Assembly: GCA_033391075.1 (NCBI GenBank)
Contig: JAWPMV010000001.1
Span: 6,882,001 to 6,946,000 of the forward strand
Source of the DNA: Bacteroidia bacterium
Lineage (GTDB): Bacteria > Bacteroidota > Bacteroidia > J057
DNA length: 64,000 nt
Direction of reading: 5' to 3'
Of the stretch, positions 43,508 through 52,661 are shown one piece after another. Made by a program: the position numbers and the translations under genes. The notes under the pieces are model-generated. The model did no database searches. It was not told the origin of the DNA and saw nothing but the letters and a program-made list of their open reading frames with translations. Each line of letters begins with the position of its first letter. Within the stretch, counting starts at the first letter, position 1.

Positions 43508-44410
43508 TTATAAAGCTCCTTCTGATTTTTTCTGCCAGTACCGCATCAAACCTGCTACACTCATATAGGGTGGGTTAGCAGCTTCGTACTTTTTGATTTC
43601 AACCTCATCCGTAACGCCTGCTTCTCTCAATTGCTCGCTGGTATAGGCTAAAAAATCCGGCGTAATATCTTTTACTTCTCTTCCGGCTTCCCATTGGGGC
43701 TTCATCCATTGGGCCCAGTCATTGATGATAAATTCCAGTCGATCCAGATGTGCTATTGGGTTTTCTTCAATCCCAAAATGTGTGAGATACAGGAGACGAG
43801 GATTTTGCTCCTTCAAAATTCGGATAGAATTCATCCAGGCTTCTACATTAATATCCGGGGGAGGGCAGGGGGGAACAACCGGTCCATTGGGAATGCGGCA
43901 ACCACCTACATCTCCACTAAAGATGATGTCATCTACTTGCCAGGCAATGTGATGGTTAGCATGGCCGGGCGTATGCCAGGCTTTAAAAGTCTTTCCTCCA
44001 ACTTCTATTTCCTGCTCATCCTCAATGGCAATCAACAATTCCTCCGGAATGGCTTTCATAATTCCCCATAAAGGTTCCATCATATCCCCATAGATGCGCT
44101 TCGCAGAACTATACAGACGTTCTGGATCGTGCATATGTTTCCAACCCCTTGGATGGACATAAATGCTTGCTCCTGCTTCTGCAAAGGCCCAGGCAGCTCC
44201 TGCATGGTCAAAATGGATATGAGTGAGGAATACATGCTTGATATCCGAAACTTTGTAGCCAATTTTTTCCAACTCTCCTTCCAGATGCGCAAAACGCGAA
44301 TGAGGTCCGGTTTCAACTAATACAGGGCCATCGGCTGTCTCATAAACATAAACAGCAATAGAGTTTGGGACTTGGAAATGCAGGTCGAGGGTATGAACCA
44401 TAGGAATCAA
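43508..44410 (-). CDS. Metallo-beta-lactamase-fold hydrolase
   Basis: This 300-residue protein has the full zinc-binding set: HIHFDH at 64-69, His150 in HTPGHANHH and Asp167 in SGDVGG. The fold covers a broad range of hydrolases (glyoxalase II, lactonases, thioesterases), and the substrate cannot be chosen here. No signal peptide is visible, so it is cytoplasmic. The C-terminal 80 residues are helical (WAQWMKPQWEAGREV), as in several glyoxalase-II-like proteins. The gene stands between rlmB and the FG-GAP cargo gene, the latter 17 bp upstream on the same strand. Confidence 0.85.
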   Translation of the reverse strand: MIPMVHTLDLHFQVPNSIAVYVYETADGPVLVETGPHSRFAHLEGELEKIGYKVSDIKHVFLTHIHFDHAGAAWAFAEAGASIYVHPRGWKHMHDPERLYSSAKRIYGDMMEPLWGIMKAIPEELLIAIEDEQEIEVGGKTFKAWHTPGHANHHIAWQVDDIIFSGDVGGCRIPNGPVVPPCPPPDINVEAWMNSIRILKEQNPRLLYLTHFGIEENPIAHLDRLEFIINDWAQWMKPQWEAGREVKDITPDFLAYTSEQLREAGVTDEVEIKKYEAANPPYMSVAGLMRYWQKKSEGAL

Positions 44411-44427
44411 TATATTTTGGGCGCAAG

Positions 44428-46719
44428 TTAATTCCTATGGATCAATTTTGATAACCATTGTTGACCTTCACTGCGTACCCGCACATAATAAATGCCTCCG
44501 GCCAGAGAAGTCAGGTCAATATCCAGTCGCTTATTATTGCTGCTTTCTCGATAAACTTCCTGTCCCATATTGTTGAGCAGGCTGATCTGTTTTTCGGCAA
44601 ACAAAATCTGATCTGAATCAAAAATGATCCGCACCCGATCTGAAGCTGGATTGGGAGCCAATCGGAAAGGTATATCTTTTGTCAAATCCGGAAATCCTAG
44701 CGAAGTGCTATCTTCCTGATCGCTGATTTCAACGGTATTGAACATATGAAGGCCTCCTCTTTCACTACCGATAATGAAGGTGTAATTGCCGGAAGTATCC
44801 AGAATGGCAGCATCTATGGCAGCTTCATCTCCAAAATCTCCATCAAAAAGAATAAAAGAAGGATTGAGGGTATCTGTAAGTGCGCCCGTCAGGTCTTCAT
44901 AGACTTCGATATATCCATCTTCTGTCGCGAGGATCAATTCAGTGGTATCGTCATTGTCATAGTCAATGAAACGAGGCTTGGTTCTTCCGTAAAACTCATA
45001 GCCGGTGGCAATGAATTTTATGTTGATGCCTCCCCATTGCGCAGTGATTTTGCTAAAGGAGAAATTGCTTGAATCTCCAATGTTTTCGTAATAGGCAATC
45101 TTTCCAAAGCGATCTCCCGCAAAAAGATCAAGATCACCATCATTGTCATAATCGAAAAGCTCAGGTGCACTCAAGGTTCCGATATCTATAGGAAGTCCGC
45201 TAGAATTTAGAATACCCTGGCCTTGTAATTGCAGATCGGCATTTTGTCCGGGAGCGGCTTCATTTTTGTAGTAAGTCAGGGTTCCCAGTGCATTTCCCAT
45301 AATCATATCCTCATCTCCATCTCCATCCAAATCCCCAAAGGTCATAGCAGCATCCTCAAATTCGAGGAAACGAGTACTTCCATCCATATAATCATCATCT
45401 ACTAAAGTAAATTCCGGGCGAGTGAGACTCCCGGTATTTTCGAATAGTTGGAGTTGGTAGGTAAAAATGAGGGAGTCAGAAGTTTTCATGATCAAGCCTC
45501 TACTCCCAACAAGGAGATCTTCCAGGCCATCATTATTATGGTCAAAGAACACAGGTAAAGAAAAATTCCCAACATCTATATGTTCTTCGGCTATAAATCC
45601 TCGGCCCTGAAATCTAAAATCAGGGAAATTATTTTCGCCAAAATTCTTATAGAATACTACGCCATTTTTATTTTCTCCCCCACTAGGTGCATGAGAGCTT
45701 GCAAGCAGATCCTTTTTTCCATCATTATCCACATCTGCATAATAAAGGCCTGGAAAAATCTCCACATCTATAGCAGAATCATAGCTGGGGAAATTGGTGA
45801 AAGCTGAATCCATAAAGGCCCAATCTTTGGTCCCATTATTTATGACTCCGCTGACTGTAGGAAAGGAAATATCTCCCAAAATGGCATCATAGAGGCTGTC
45901 TCCATTTAAGTCGAGGATCAACATAGTTGAACCTACATGGCGCGGATCGATCAAATCCGGATTAGCACCTCCTCTAGGACAATTAACTGTATCTGCTACA
46001 AAAAGGGTATTATCCAGATTACTTTCAGAGAAATTACCCCAGCAGTTGGTGGCCATCTGAAACACCATGGTATCGCATCTTCCAAATCGATCCATGGCCA
46101 GATTTTGATGATAGGCCCAGAAGTCAAATCCATTTTGCGTGCTGACGATATCCAGATCTCCATCAAAGTCAATATCTATGATACCTGGCATATCGCTATT
46201 GATGATAAAAATTTCGCGGGGAGTATTAGGATCCACAGCCTGAGGGTTGACTTCTTTGAGGGGATCGTATTTCAGCACAAAGCCCAAAGAATCTCCATTG
46301 AAAATGGTATTCTCATACACTTTGAAATGCTGCCCGACTGAGCCCGAACCACAAATTATATCTGCTCTGTCATCACAATTGTAATCCACTACCTGTGCCC
46401 ATTTCTGGCATTCGCAATCTTCAAAATTGGCAATGAATCCTGGGTCAAAAACGATGGGATTTGAAGCTGTATCATCGTAGATATAGGGCGTAAACTTTCC
46501 TACCTGCCCATCAAAAACAAGTATATCCAGGGTGCCATCCAGGTTGACATCTATGTTGAAAAATTGGGCGTCATTCATTCCTCCTGCCCAGGGATAGAGC
46601 AAACGTTTTCCATCCTGATCGATGACCGGGATATTATTGCTGCGCTTGTAATTCTGGGCCGAAATTTGAATAGCTTGAAAAGAAAACAGGATTGTTAGAA
46701 GGAAGAAAAGTTTTTTCAT
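44428..46719 (-). CDS. Secreted FG-GAP/VCBS repeat protein with T9SS sorting domain
   Basis: This 763-residue protein has a signal peptide (1-21) and a long beta-propeller-like region with calcium-binding FG-GAP/VCBS repeats. Repeated DxDxDGxxD loops are visible (VNLDGTLDIL, IDFDGDLDI, DLDGDGDEDM, YDNDGDLDL). The last 80 residues are a type A T9SS sorting domain: LAPNPASDRVRI, then GIYYVRVRSEG and a basic end. It is therefore cargo for the PorU/PorV machinery in this window and is probably surface-attached or released. I chose the ATG at 46719, not the GTG at 46722. Its role at the surface is unknown. Confidence 0.88.
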   Translation of the reverse strand: MKKLFFLLTILFSFQAIQISAQNYKRSNNIPVIDQDGKRLLYPWAGGMNDAQFFNIDVNLDGTLDILVFDGQVGKFTPYIYDDTASNPIVFDPGFIANFEDCECQKWAQVVDYNCDDRADIICGSGSVGQHFKVYENTIFNGDSLGFVLKYDPLKEVNPQAVDPNTPREIFIINSDMPGIIDIDFDGDLDIVSTQNGFDFWAYHQNLAMDRFGRCDTMVFQMATNCWGNFSESNLDNTLFVADTVNCPRGGANPDLIDPRHVGSTMLILDLNGDSLYDAILGDISFPTVSGVINNGTKDWAFMDSAFTNFPSYDSAIDVEIFPGLYYADVDNDGKKDLLASSHAPSGGENKNGVVFYKNFGENNFPDFRFQGRGFIAEEHIDVGNFSLPVFFDHNNDGLEDLLVGSRGLIMKTSDSLIFTYQLQLFENTGSLTRPEFTLVDDDYMDGSTRFLEFEDAAMTFGDLDGDGDEDMIMGNALGTLTYYKNEAAPGQNADLQLQGQGILNSSGLPIDIGTLSAPELFDYDNDGDLDLFAGDRFGKIAYYENIGDSSNFSFSKITAQWGGINIKFIATGYEFYGRTKPRFIDYDNDDTTELILATEDGYIEVYEDLTGALTDTLNPSFILFDGDFGDEAAIDAAILDTSGNYTFIIGSERGGLHMFNTVEISDQEDSTSLGFPDLTKDIPFRLAPNPASDRVRIIFDSDQILFAEKQISLLNNMGQEVYRESSNNKRLDIDLTSLAGGIYYVRVRSEGQQWLSKLIHRN

Positions 46720-46796
46720 CACGCATTTTTGTTGGAAGAAGTTTTCATGGTTTCATTTCAACTAAGCTGAAATGCAATCTATAAATAAGATTCTAC

Positions 46797-46804
46797 TATT
46801 TTTG
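46797..46804 (+). promoter_or_regulatory. Candidate -7 element (TATTTTTG) for murF
   Basis: An exact TAnnTTTG match 29 bp before the ATG at 46833; the -33 box is unclear. It supports the ATG at 46833 over the upstream TTG at 46812. Confidence 0.4.
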
Positions 46805-46832
46805 TCACAAATTGAACCTATTTATCCCTACT

Positions 46833-48143
46833 ATGGAAGGTCCGGAATTGTTCCTGCTCTTTAAAAGATTCCCAAGTATCTGCACCGATACAAGAAAGAT
46901 AAAAGAAGGAGACCTCTTTTTTGCCCTCAAAGGAGATCGATTTGACGGCAACAAATATGCTGAGCAGGCTTTGGAGAAAGGAGCCGCAAGGGCCATCATT
47001 GATGATCCGCAATATGCGAAGGAAGGGGATGATCGCTTTGTATGTGTTGAAAATGCGCTCAAAGCCCTACAAGAGCTCGCAAATACCTATCGGAAATCTT
47101 TACGCATTCCTGTACTGGGAATTACGGGTAGCAATGGAAAGACCACGACTAAGGAATTGATCAATGCAGTCCTGAGTACAGAGAAAAAAGTATTTGCAAC
47201 ACAGGGAAATCTCAATAATCATATTGGCGTTCCCCTAAGCCTCCTCAGTATTCCCGCAGAAGCAGAAATCGCCATCATCGAAATGGGAACTAATCAGCCA
47301 GGCGATATTCAGGAGTTGGTGGAAATTGCTATGCCTGATTTGGGACTTATTACCAATATCGGTTCGGCCCATTTGGAAAGACTCGGAAGTGTCGAAGGCA
47401 TACGGGAAGAAAAAGGCGCTTTGTTTAGGAAAGTGATGAAGCAGGGAGGATTGATTTTTCTGAATAAAGGCGATGATCATCTGAATCAATTGGTCGGAGA
47501 CTATCAAAACATCAGAAGCTATGGAAGTCCGAATGCCGACTATCAGTTTGAGATAGAAAGAAATGAAGCCTCAGGTATGGATATGCTCGTTCATGCAAAA
47601 GCCTGGGAGCAAAGCCAAAGTTTTCAGTTGCAGCTAAGCGGTTCTTACAATGCTTTGAATGCACTGGCAGCTATCGCCGTAGGAGAGTATTTTGCTTTGT
47701 CGAGGGAAAGTATAGCCCACGGACTTTCATCCTATGTTTCCAGCAATAACAGAAGCCAAATTCTACAGAGAGAGAACTATCAGATTTATCTGGATGCCTA
47801 CAATGCCAATCCTTCTTCGATGAAGGCTTCCATTGAGAATATGTTTGAGATCAGTAAAGGAAAACTCAGCTTGATCCTGGGAGATATGTTTGAGTTGGGC
47901 GAAAAGGAAGAAGCGATGCATGCAGAACTGGGAAGTATGATAAATACCCATGTTCCCTATCGATGCATTGGAGTAGGCAGGCTGATGAAAGCTGCCATTG
48001 AGCAGATTGATCAGGATGCACACTGGTTTGAGACTGTAGAAGAGGCTCAGCAAAAAGTTGAATCTCTGATCGAGGGCTCAGATTTAGTGATGATAAAGGG
48101 TTCCAGAGGTATGGCTTTGGAGCGTCTGCTAGATAAGATTTAG
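46833..48143 (+). CDS. murF: UDP-N-acetylmuramoyl-tripeptide--D-Ala-D-Ala ligase
   Basis: This 436-residue cytoplasmic ligase adds D-Ala-D-Ala to UDP-MurNAc-tripeptide, the last cytoplasmic amino-acid step of peptidoglycan synthesis. The N-terminal UDP-binding domain contains CTDTRKIKEGDLFFAL. The ATP loop GITGSNGKTTTKE spans 97-109. Other Mur ligase blocks are NNHIGVPLSLL, EMGTNQPGDI and DAYNANPSSMKA. The length is typical. It is convergent with gldH with only 2 bp between the stops. No other mur gene is near, in contrast to the dcw cluster of many bacteria. Confidence 0.93.
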   Translation: MEGPELFLLFKRFPSICTDTRKIKEGDLFFALKGDRFDGNKYAEQALEKGAARAIIDDPQYAKEGDDRFVCVENALKALQELANTYRKSLRIPVLGITGSNGKTTTKELINAVLSTEKKVFATQGNLNNHIGVPLSLLSIPAEAEIAIIEMGTNQPGDIQELVEIAMPDLGLITNIGSAHLERLGSVEGIREEKGALFRKVMKQGGLIFLNKGDDHLNQLVGDYQNIRSYGSPNADYQFEIERNEASGMDMLVHAKAWEQSQSFQLQLSGSYNALNALAAIAVGEYFALSRESIAHGLSSYVSSNNRSQILQRENYQIYLDAYNANPSSMKASIENMFEISKGKLSLILGDMFELGEKEEAMHAELGSMINTHVPYRCIGVGRLMKAAIEQIDQDAHWFETVEEAQQKVESLIEGSDLVMIKGSRGMALERLLDKI

Positions 48144-48145
48144 GC

Positions 48146-48613
48146 TTAGTTAAGGATGCCTACTTTTTCTATCCCACAAAGTTTTTCCTCCCGCATATAT
48201 TGAGCGACCGAAATGGCATACGTACCAGCTTCGGTGTAAGGAATTTCAATCAAATCATTCAGATCAAAGAGATAGTTAGCTCCACTGGCTTCTACGCTCC
48301 ATTCTCCCATAGGATCACTTAGGACCTCATTGTGGACAATCTCAGTTTCTTTCCCCTGGGGATCTGTTATCCGTATTTGCAAATAGATATTCTGGAAGCG
48401 GTATTCCGGATTAAATTTAAGGTGCAAAGAAAGCTTCCCGGGTCCCTGAAGTTCTTGATCAGCCTCAATTACCTCCTTTACTTCCCAGCAGCCATCCTCA
48501 AAACTCCTGCTACTCAGATAATCTCTGTTGTCGCAGGATACCGCCAAGGAAGCCCAGGCAAAGAGGATGATCAGTGCATTTGAAAGAGGAGATTTATTTG
48601 CCTTTCTGGTCAT
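48146..48613 (-). CDS. gldH: Gliding motility lipoprotein GldH
   Basis: This 155-residue lipoprotein has lipobox AVSC with Cys27. I chose the ATG at 48613, because longer frames lie inside the upstream ricT-like gene. The GldH pattern is visible: a beta-rich domain with NIYLQIRITDPQGKE, then DPMGEWSVEASG, and the terminal GTYAISVAQYMREEKLCGIEKVGI. GldH is needed for gliding in Flavobacterium and acts with the T9SS-linked Gld lipoproteins at the envelope. It overlaps the 3' end of the ricT-like gene by 20 bp, so translation is probably coupled. No other gld gene is present here. Confidence 0.82.
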   Translation of the reverse strand: MTRKANKSPLSNALIILFAWASLAVSCDNRDYLSSRSFEDGCWEVKEVIEADQELQGPGKLSLHLKFNPEYRFQNIYLQIRITDPQGKETEIVHNEVLSDPMGEWSVEASGANYLFDLNDLIEIPYTEAGTYAISVAQYMREEKLCGIEKVGILN

Positions 48614-49955
48614 TTCTGTTCTGAGGTTTTCTTCTGGGCCCTTTATTTTGTGGGCGATTTTTATTGGGTCTGGAACTGGAAGAATTGCGGTTTTGGCCAC
48701 CGGATTGTTGCTTCCCGGGCCTCCCTTTGTTCCCGCCTTTATTTCCAGCAGATTCTCTTTGAGAATTGGGCTGGTTTCCTGAGGCTTGTACCTTTTTATT
48801 TCTATTGTCTTTTCCCTTGCGGAAATTTCTGTTTTTATTTTTGTGGTGGCCCTTCTTACGCTTGTTCCTTCTTTCAGGTGCAGGAATATTGGTTCCTACG
48901 ACATCCACAAAGTCATGGTTCAGGTCAGGTCGGGTACTCTCGACAGTTTCGATTTTTGCGAAAGTAGCCTGGGGTTTCTCCCCTTTGTCATTCATGGCTT
49001 TGATCCGACTCACTTCCTCTACATCTATGGGATACCAGGAGGTTTCGCCTACATAGCTAAACCACATCTTACGCTTGAAGATGTCTGTCTTCTGGAGAGT
49101 CGCTTTTCCTTTGGCTGTCTCAATGAAAGTCACTTCCGGAAACCCTTCCAGGGCATCCATATATACGTCCAACTCATAATTGAGGCAACATTTCAATCGC
49201 CCGCAGAGTCCGGATATTTTCATGGGATTGAGGGAAAGATTTTGGTAACGGGCAGCTGAAGTACTGACTGTTTTGAAATCAGTCAGCCAGGTAGAGCAAC
49301 AAAGCTCCCGGCCACAGGCTCCAATACCTCCTACCAGACCAGCCTCATACCTCAGGCCGATTTGTTTCATCTCAATACGAATTCGGAATTCCCTCGCCAG
49401 AACTTTGATCAGTTCCCGAAAGTCCACCCGATGATCGGCTATATAATAGAAAATTGCTTTCGCCCCATCTCCCTGAAATTCGACATCACTGAGCTTCATA
49501 TCGAGCCCTAATTCTATGATCAATTCTCTCGATCTGGTCAGTGTTTCCTGCTCTCTGGCGCGTACTTTTTTCAGCAACTCCAGGTCTTCCTCATTGGCTT
49601 TCCGGTATATTCTGGGAAGTTCTTTGATAGGCTTATTGACCCCTTTCTTTTTCATTTGCAGCTCAGCCATCACTCCACCCAAAGAAAGGATTCCCACATC
49701 GTAGCCGCGATCACTTTCGACAACTACATTATCTCCAATATAAAGTCGCAATCCATTTACATTTCTATAAAATGATTTGCGTGTATTTTTAAACCTGATT
49801 TCGTAGACATTATCAACTTCTGTATGGCCCGGAGGCAGCATATTGTCTAACCAATCAAAGGTATTCAGCTTATTACATCCACCGGTAGCGCAACCTCCCT
49901 GTCTTCCGCATCCATCAGAGGAACAAGTCCCGCTACTACATGATCCACATCCCAT
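48594..49955 (-). CDS. PSP1-domain protein (RicT/YaaT-like)
   Basis: This 453-residue cytoplasmic protein centres on a PSP1 domain at about residues 50-300. Conserved paired cysteines are in CGRELCC (214-220) and CGRLKCC (251-257), which in the family help hold iron-sulfur clusters or a structural metal. Residues 1-28 hold seven Cys with Gly and Ser (MGCGSCSSGTC start), an added cluster-like tail. Residues about 360-453 are a disordered Lys/Arg/Asn/Gly tail, possibly RNA-binding. In Bacillus the RicT complex guides mRNA maturation. Here it is followed by the overlapping gldH gene. Confidence 0.82.
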   Translation of the reverse strand: MGCGSCSSGTCSSDGCGRQGGCATGGCNKLNTFDWLDNMLPPGHTEVDNVYEIRFKNTRKSFYRNVNGLRLYIGDNVVVESDRGYDVGILSLGGVMAELQMKKKGVNKPIKELPRIYRKANEEDLELLKKVRAREQETLTRSRELIIELGLDMKLSDVEFQGDGAKAIFYYIADHRVDFRELIKVLAREFRIRIEMKQIGLRYEAGLVGGIGACGRELCCSTWLTDFKTVSTSAARYQNLSLNPMKISGLCGRLKCCLNYELDVYMDALEGFPEVTFIETAKGKATLQKTDIFKRKMWFSYVGETSWYPIDVEEVSRIKAMNDKGEKPQATFAKIETVESTRPDLNHDFVDVVGTNIPAPERRNKRKKGHHKNKNRNFRKGKDNRNKKVQASGNQPNSQRESAGNKGGNKGRPGKQQSGGQNRNSSSSRPNKNRPQNKGPRRKPQNRNDQKGK

Positions 49956-50427
49956 AATTCTCCTTGTATATATGTTAAAAGAGGTATGTGCAGCTCAAAA
50001 AGCGGCAGTGAAAACATCTATGAAGGAAGGAAAATATAAATACAGGAGGATTATCAAAGAATCCTCGTGATGAGATCAGAAATCAAATAAAGCAGTTCAT
50101 ATGAAAAGGCTTTGCTTGCTTAGGGTATTAACTTAACCCGGTAACGTATTTATATAAAGCTTTCTAAAGGAAAGCAAGAAACTTCAAATCATAGATGGTA
50201 TCACATCATACCATCGAATCGTTTACACTCTTGTGTTGTGCTTTAAAGAACGATGAACCGGGTTTTTTTACCGAATGAATCCAATAGATTCTATTCACGA
50301 TTATAAATTCCCAACGTTCATTTTATCTATGTTAAAGTAAGGATTTTTTTCCTTGGGTTGCAAACAGCAGGGATATTTAGGCATTTAAGCTGTAATCGCG
50401 AAATGCAAATTCCATACATATTGCGAA
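49956..50427. other. Non-coding region of 472 bp
   Basis: Spacer between the ricT-like gene (start at 49955) and a hypothetical gene ending at 50428, both on the minus strand. It contains the structured RNA candidate at 50135-50270. I see no other coding or regulatory signal. Confidence 0.6.
50135..50270 (+). ncRNA. Candidate structured RNA, unassigned family
   Basis: Four helices fit one fold. A closing stem pairs AACCCGGT (50135-50142) with ACCGGGTT (50257-50264). Inside are hairpins 50159-50164/50170-50175, 50194-50201/50208-50215 (8 bp, 6-nt loop) and 50218-50223/50249-50254. Seven T follow the closing stem on the plus strand, as in an intrinsic terminator. There is no plus-strand gene downstream for over 4 kb, so a free small RNA is more likely than a riboswitch. 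On the minus strand it could instead be a leader of the ricT-like gene. Confidence 0.55.
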
Positions 50428-51441
50428 TTAAACCTCTTCTTCTTTCTCCAGCTGTGTTTTCAGGAAGCGCATATACTTTTTGCTGTTGAATTTTTCTTCG
50501 TACAGATCAAAAAGTTCATGAGCAAAATCAGAATTAGTGGCATTTTTCAATTGGCTGAATATCTGGCGGGTGATGAATACGTCATGAGGACCATCTTTCA
50601 AATCTTTACTGGCGAGTTCCAGTACCTGTCTCAGATTTTCTTCTTCCTGTCCGGCCTGATTATTTTTTCCCTGGAGTAAAGCCCGGCTAAAATAGTTTTG
50701 CAGATAGAGGTAATAATAGTAGGAAAACATCGCATCCTGATTATTCACATTGAGTTGATCCAGGTAATTTTCCGGGACTTCTTTATTGTAGGCCTTTGCC
50801 AATTTGAGATAGCCTTTTTGATAAAGGATCTCATTTCTTTCAAAGTGAACAAACCATTCCGGCAAGTCTCCAAATATTTCTTTTTCGTTCAGGTAATTGA
50901 GTTCCCGAATAGCCATGGAGTCGAGTTGCTGGCCGAAACCGTTTAGGTCTTCTGATACGAGAATACTTCTCCGGGCCCGCAAATGGACATCTCCAAAAAT
51001 CTCTGATTTCTCGAGGTAATAATCGCAAATATTTGCGAGCATGCCTTTATAGCGAAGAGAATCGAGTTCCCGATTAAGGGGCGAGTAGTGGAGATTGACA
51101 CTCAAAGAGGTGTCTCCGGGCATAAGGAGCACTTCAAGAGCTTCATCATTGATATACAGCCTGGCGGGTCTGGGGCTATTTACGGCGAAAGACATGAGAA
51201 ACTCATTGGAAGCCATACTATCGGCTTCGACCAGGGTTTTTTGTCCTTCCAGAATATTGTTGTATTCACCAAAGACCTCATGAGGCCCACCAAGGCCATC
51301 AATGAAGACTTTTACGTAGGTGGTATCGTAGAATTCGTAGCTGGGATTGAAGCCGAGGGTATTCTTTGCCTGATAGGTCAATCCGTATACATAAGCTACC
51401 ATAGCTCCTGCGATTATCCAGGGTATGACGGCATGTTTCAT
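50428..51441 (-). CDS. Membrane-anchored protein, unknown function
   Basis: This 337-residue protein has one N-terminal hydrophobic segment (about 5-22) that serves as anchor or signal. A beta-rich stretch follows near 40-120 with ARLYINDEALEVLLMPGDTSLSV, similar in style to the DUF4369 domain before thioredoxin-like proteins in Bacteroidota. The remainder, from about 130, is helical with many Tyr, Leu and Glu residues. No thioredoxin CxxC motif is present. It may be an envelope protein that has lost or never had the oxidoreductase domain. It is on the same strand as holB, 81 bp away. Confidence 0.55.
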   Translation of the reverse strand: MKHAVIPWIIAGAMVAYVYGLTYQAKNTLGFNPSYEFYDTTYVKVFIDGLGGPHEVFGEYNNILEGQKTLVEADSMASNEFLMSFAVNSPRPARLYINDEALEVLLMPGDTSLSVNLHYSPLNRELDSLRYKGMLANICDYYLEKSEIFGDVHLRARRSILVSEDLNGFGQQLDSMAIRELNYLNEKEIFGDLPEWFVHFERNEILYQKGYLKLAKAYNKEVPENYLDQLNVNNQDAMFSYYYYLYLQNYFSRALLQGKNNQAGQEEENLRQVLELASKDLKDGPHDVFITRQIFSQLKNATNSDFAHELFDLYEEKFNSKKYMRFLKTQLEKEEEV

Positions 51442-51522
51442 TAGGTTAATTTGAGTTTAGCTACGAGTTTACAGCAGAGTTTCAAAAATTTCAATACGCA
51501 AATGAGGATTACCCTACAAGCC

Positions 51523-52650
51523 TTACATACTTGATCGCATAATGCGATGAACCTTCAAAGAAAGGTCTGTGAATACCATTTGTGCGTTTGCATTGCCAGA
51601 AAGGTATCTGTGGCTATCCTCTAGTTCCCGGGTAATGAGTTCTACTTTAGCAGGATTGACAACTTGAGAGAATTTTTCCTGAAAACCTTTCTCTGCTTCG
51701 GTCACTAAAGCGAGTTGAGGAAGCCCCACCTGGTAGAGAAAAGAGTCTCTCATCTTCTTAACCGCAAGCTCAAGAAACAACTTTTGAAATTCTTTATTTT
51801 CCTGATAGATCTTTTCGATTTGCTCGAGAATTTTGTCAAACTGACCGGTATAGACAGCCCTCAGCCAATTGGCATATCTGTCTCCCATCTCCTGGCTATG
51901 CTCACTCATATACTCACTGGCAGTGGAGATACTTCCTTCGGCAATGCGGGAGAGTTCATCCGCTACACTTTCATCCACTCCTTTTACCTCCATCAAATAA
52001 TTTTTGATCTGCTCGGCTTGTATCCGGGCAAGGGGAATTCGCTGACAACGAGAATTGATAGTTGTCAGGAGTTTTGAAGGATCACTGCAGGTCAGGATCA
52101 GTAGTGTTTTATCCGGAGGTTCTTCCAATAATTTCAAGAAAGCATTGGCTCCTTCCGTATTTATCTGCTCGGCATTCCAGACGATGACAACTTTATAGGG
52201 AGCTTCGAAGGCTTTGAGGAAAATACCTCTTTTGAGCGCCCGGATTTCATGCACGCTGATAAAGAGCTGTTTGTTTTCTCCTCCCAGTGCTCTTTGCCAT
52301 TTTGCATAACTCAAATAGGGATCCGCCGCAAAAGGTTCGCGAAAGTGCTCATAATAATCAGCACTCAAATAACGCTTGCCTCCTTCTGTTTTGGAGATAA
52401 TGGGCAGGATAAAGCGGACATCCGGATGGATGGCTTTACTGATCTTGATACAATTGCTGCATTTGCCACAACTGTCATTCTCTTCAGGTTGAAGGCAATT
52501 CGCGAATTGCGCAATGGCATTTGCAAAGCCCAATTGACCAACTCCTGCAGGGCCTACAAGCATCAGGGCGTGTGCAAGTCGCTCACTTTTGATCGCGTCT
52601 AACACCCGTGATTTTGCTTCCTCCTGACCGATGATATCTTTAAATCTCAC
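51523..52650 (-). CDS. holB: DNA polymerase III, delta' subunit
   Basis: This 375-residue AAA+ clamp-loader subunit opens with the standard FKDIIGQEEAK. The P-loop GPAGVGQL (33-40) has Gln in place of the catalytic Lys, as expected for the non-hydrolysing delta' stator. A zinc site is formed by Cys52, Cys61, Cys64 and Cys67. ANAFLKLLEEPP and the SRC motif in NSRCQRI are also present. The C-terminal third is the collar domain. With the gamma/tau and delta subunits it loads the sliding clamp. It follows deoC on the same strand with an 11-bp gap, so the two are probably cotranscribed. Confidence 0.9.
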   Translation of the reverse strand: MRFKDIIGQEEAKSRVLDAIKSERLAHALMLVGPAGVGQLGFANAIAQFANCLQPEENDSCGKCSNCIKISKAIHPDVRFILPIISKTEGGKRYLSADYYEHFREPFAADPYLSYAKWQRALGGENKQLFISVHEIRALKRGIFLKAFEAPYKVVIVWNAEQINTEGANAFLKLLEEPPDKTLLILTCSDPSKLLTTINSRCQRIPLARIQAEQIKNYLMEVKGVDESVADELSRIAEGSISTASEYMSEHSQEMGDRYANWLRAVYTGQFDKILEQIEKIYQENKEFQKLFLELAVKKMRDSFLYQVGLPQLALVTEAEKGFQEKFSQVVNPAKVELITRELEDSHRYLSGNANAQMVFTDLSLKVHRIMRSSM

Positions 52651-52661
52651 TTCTTATTGAC

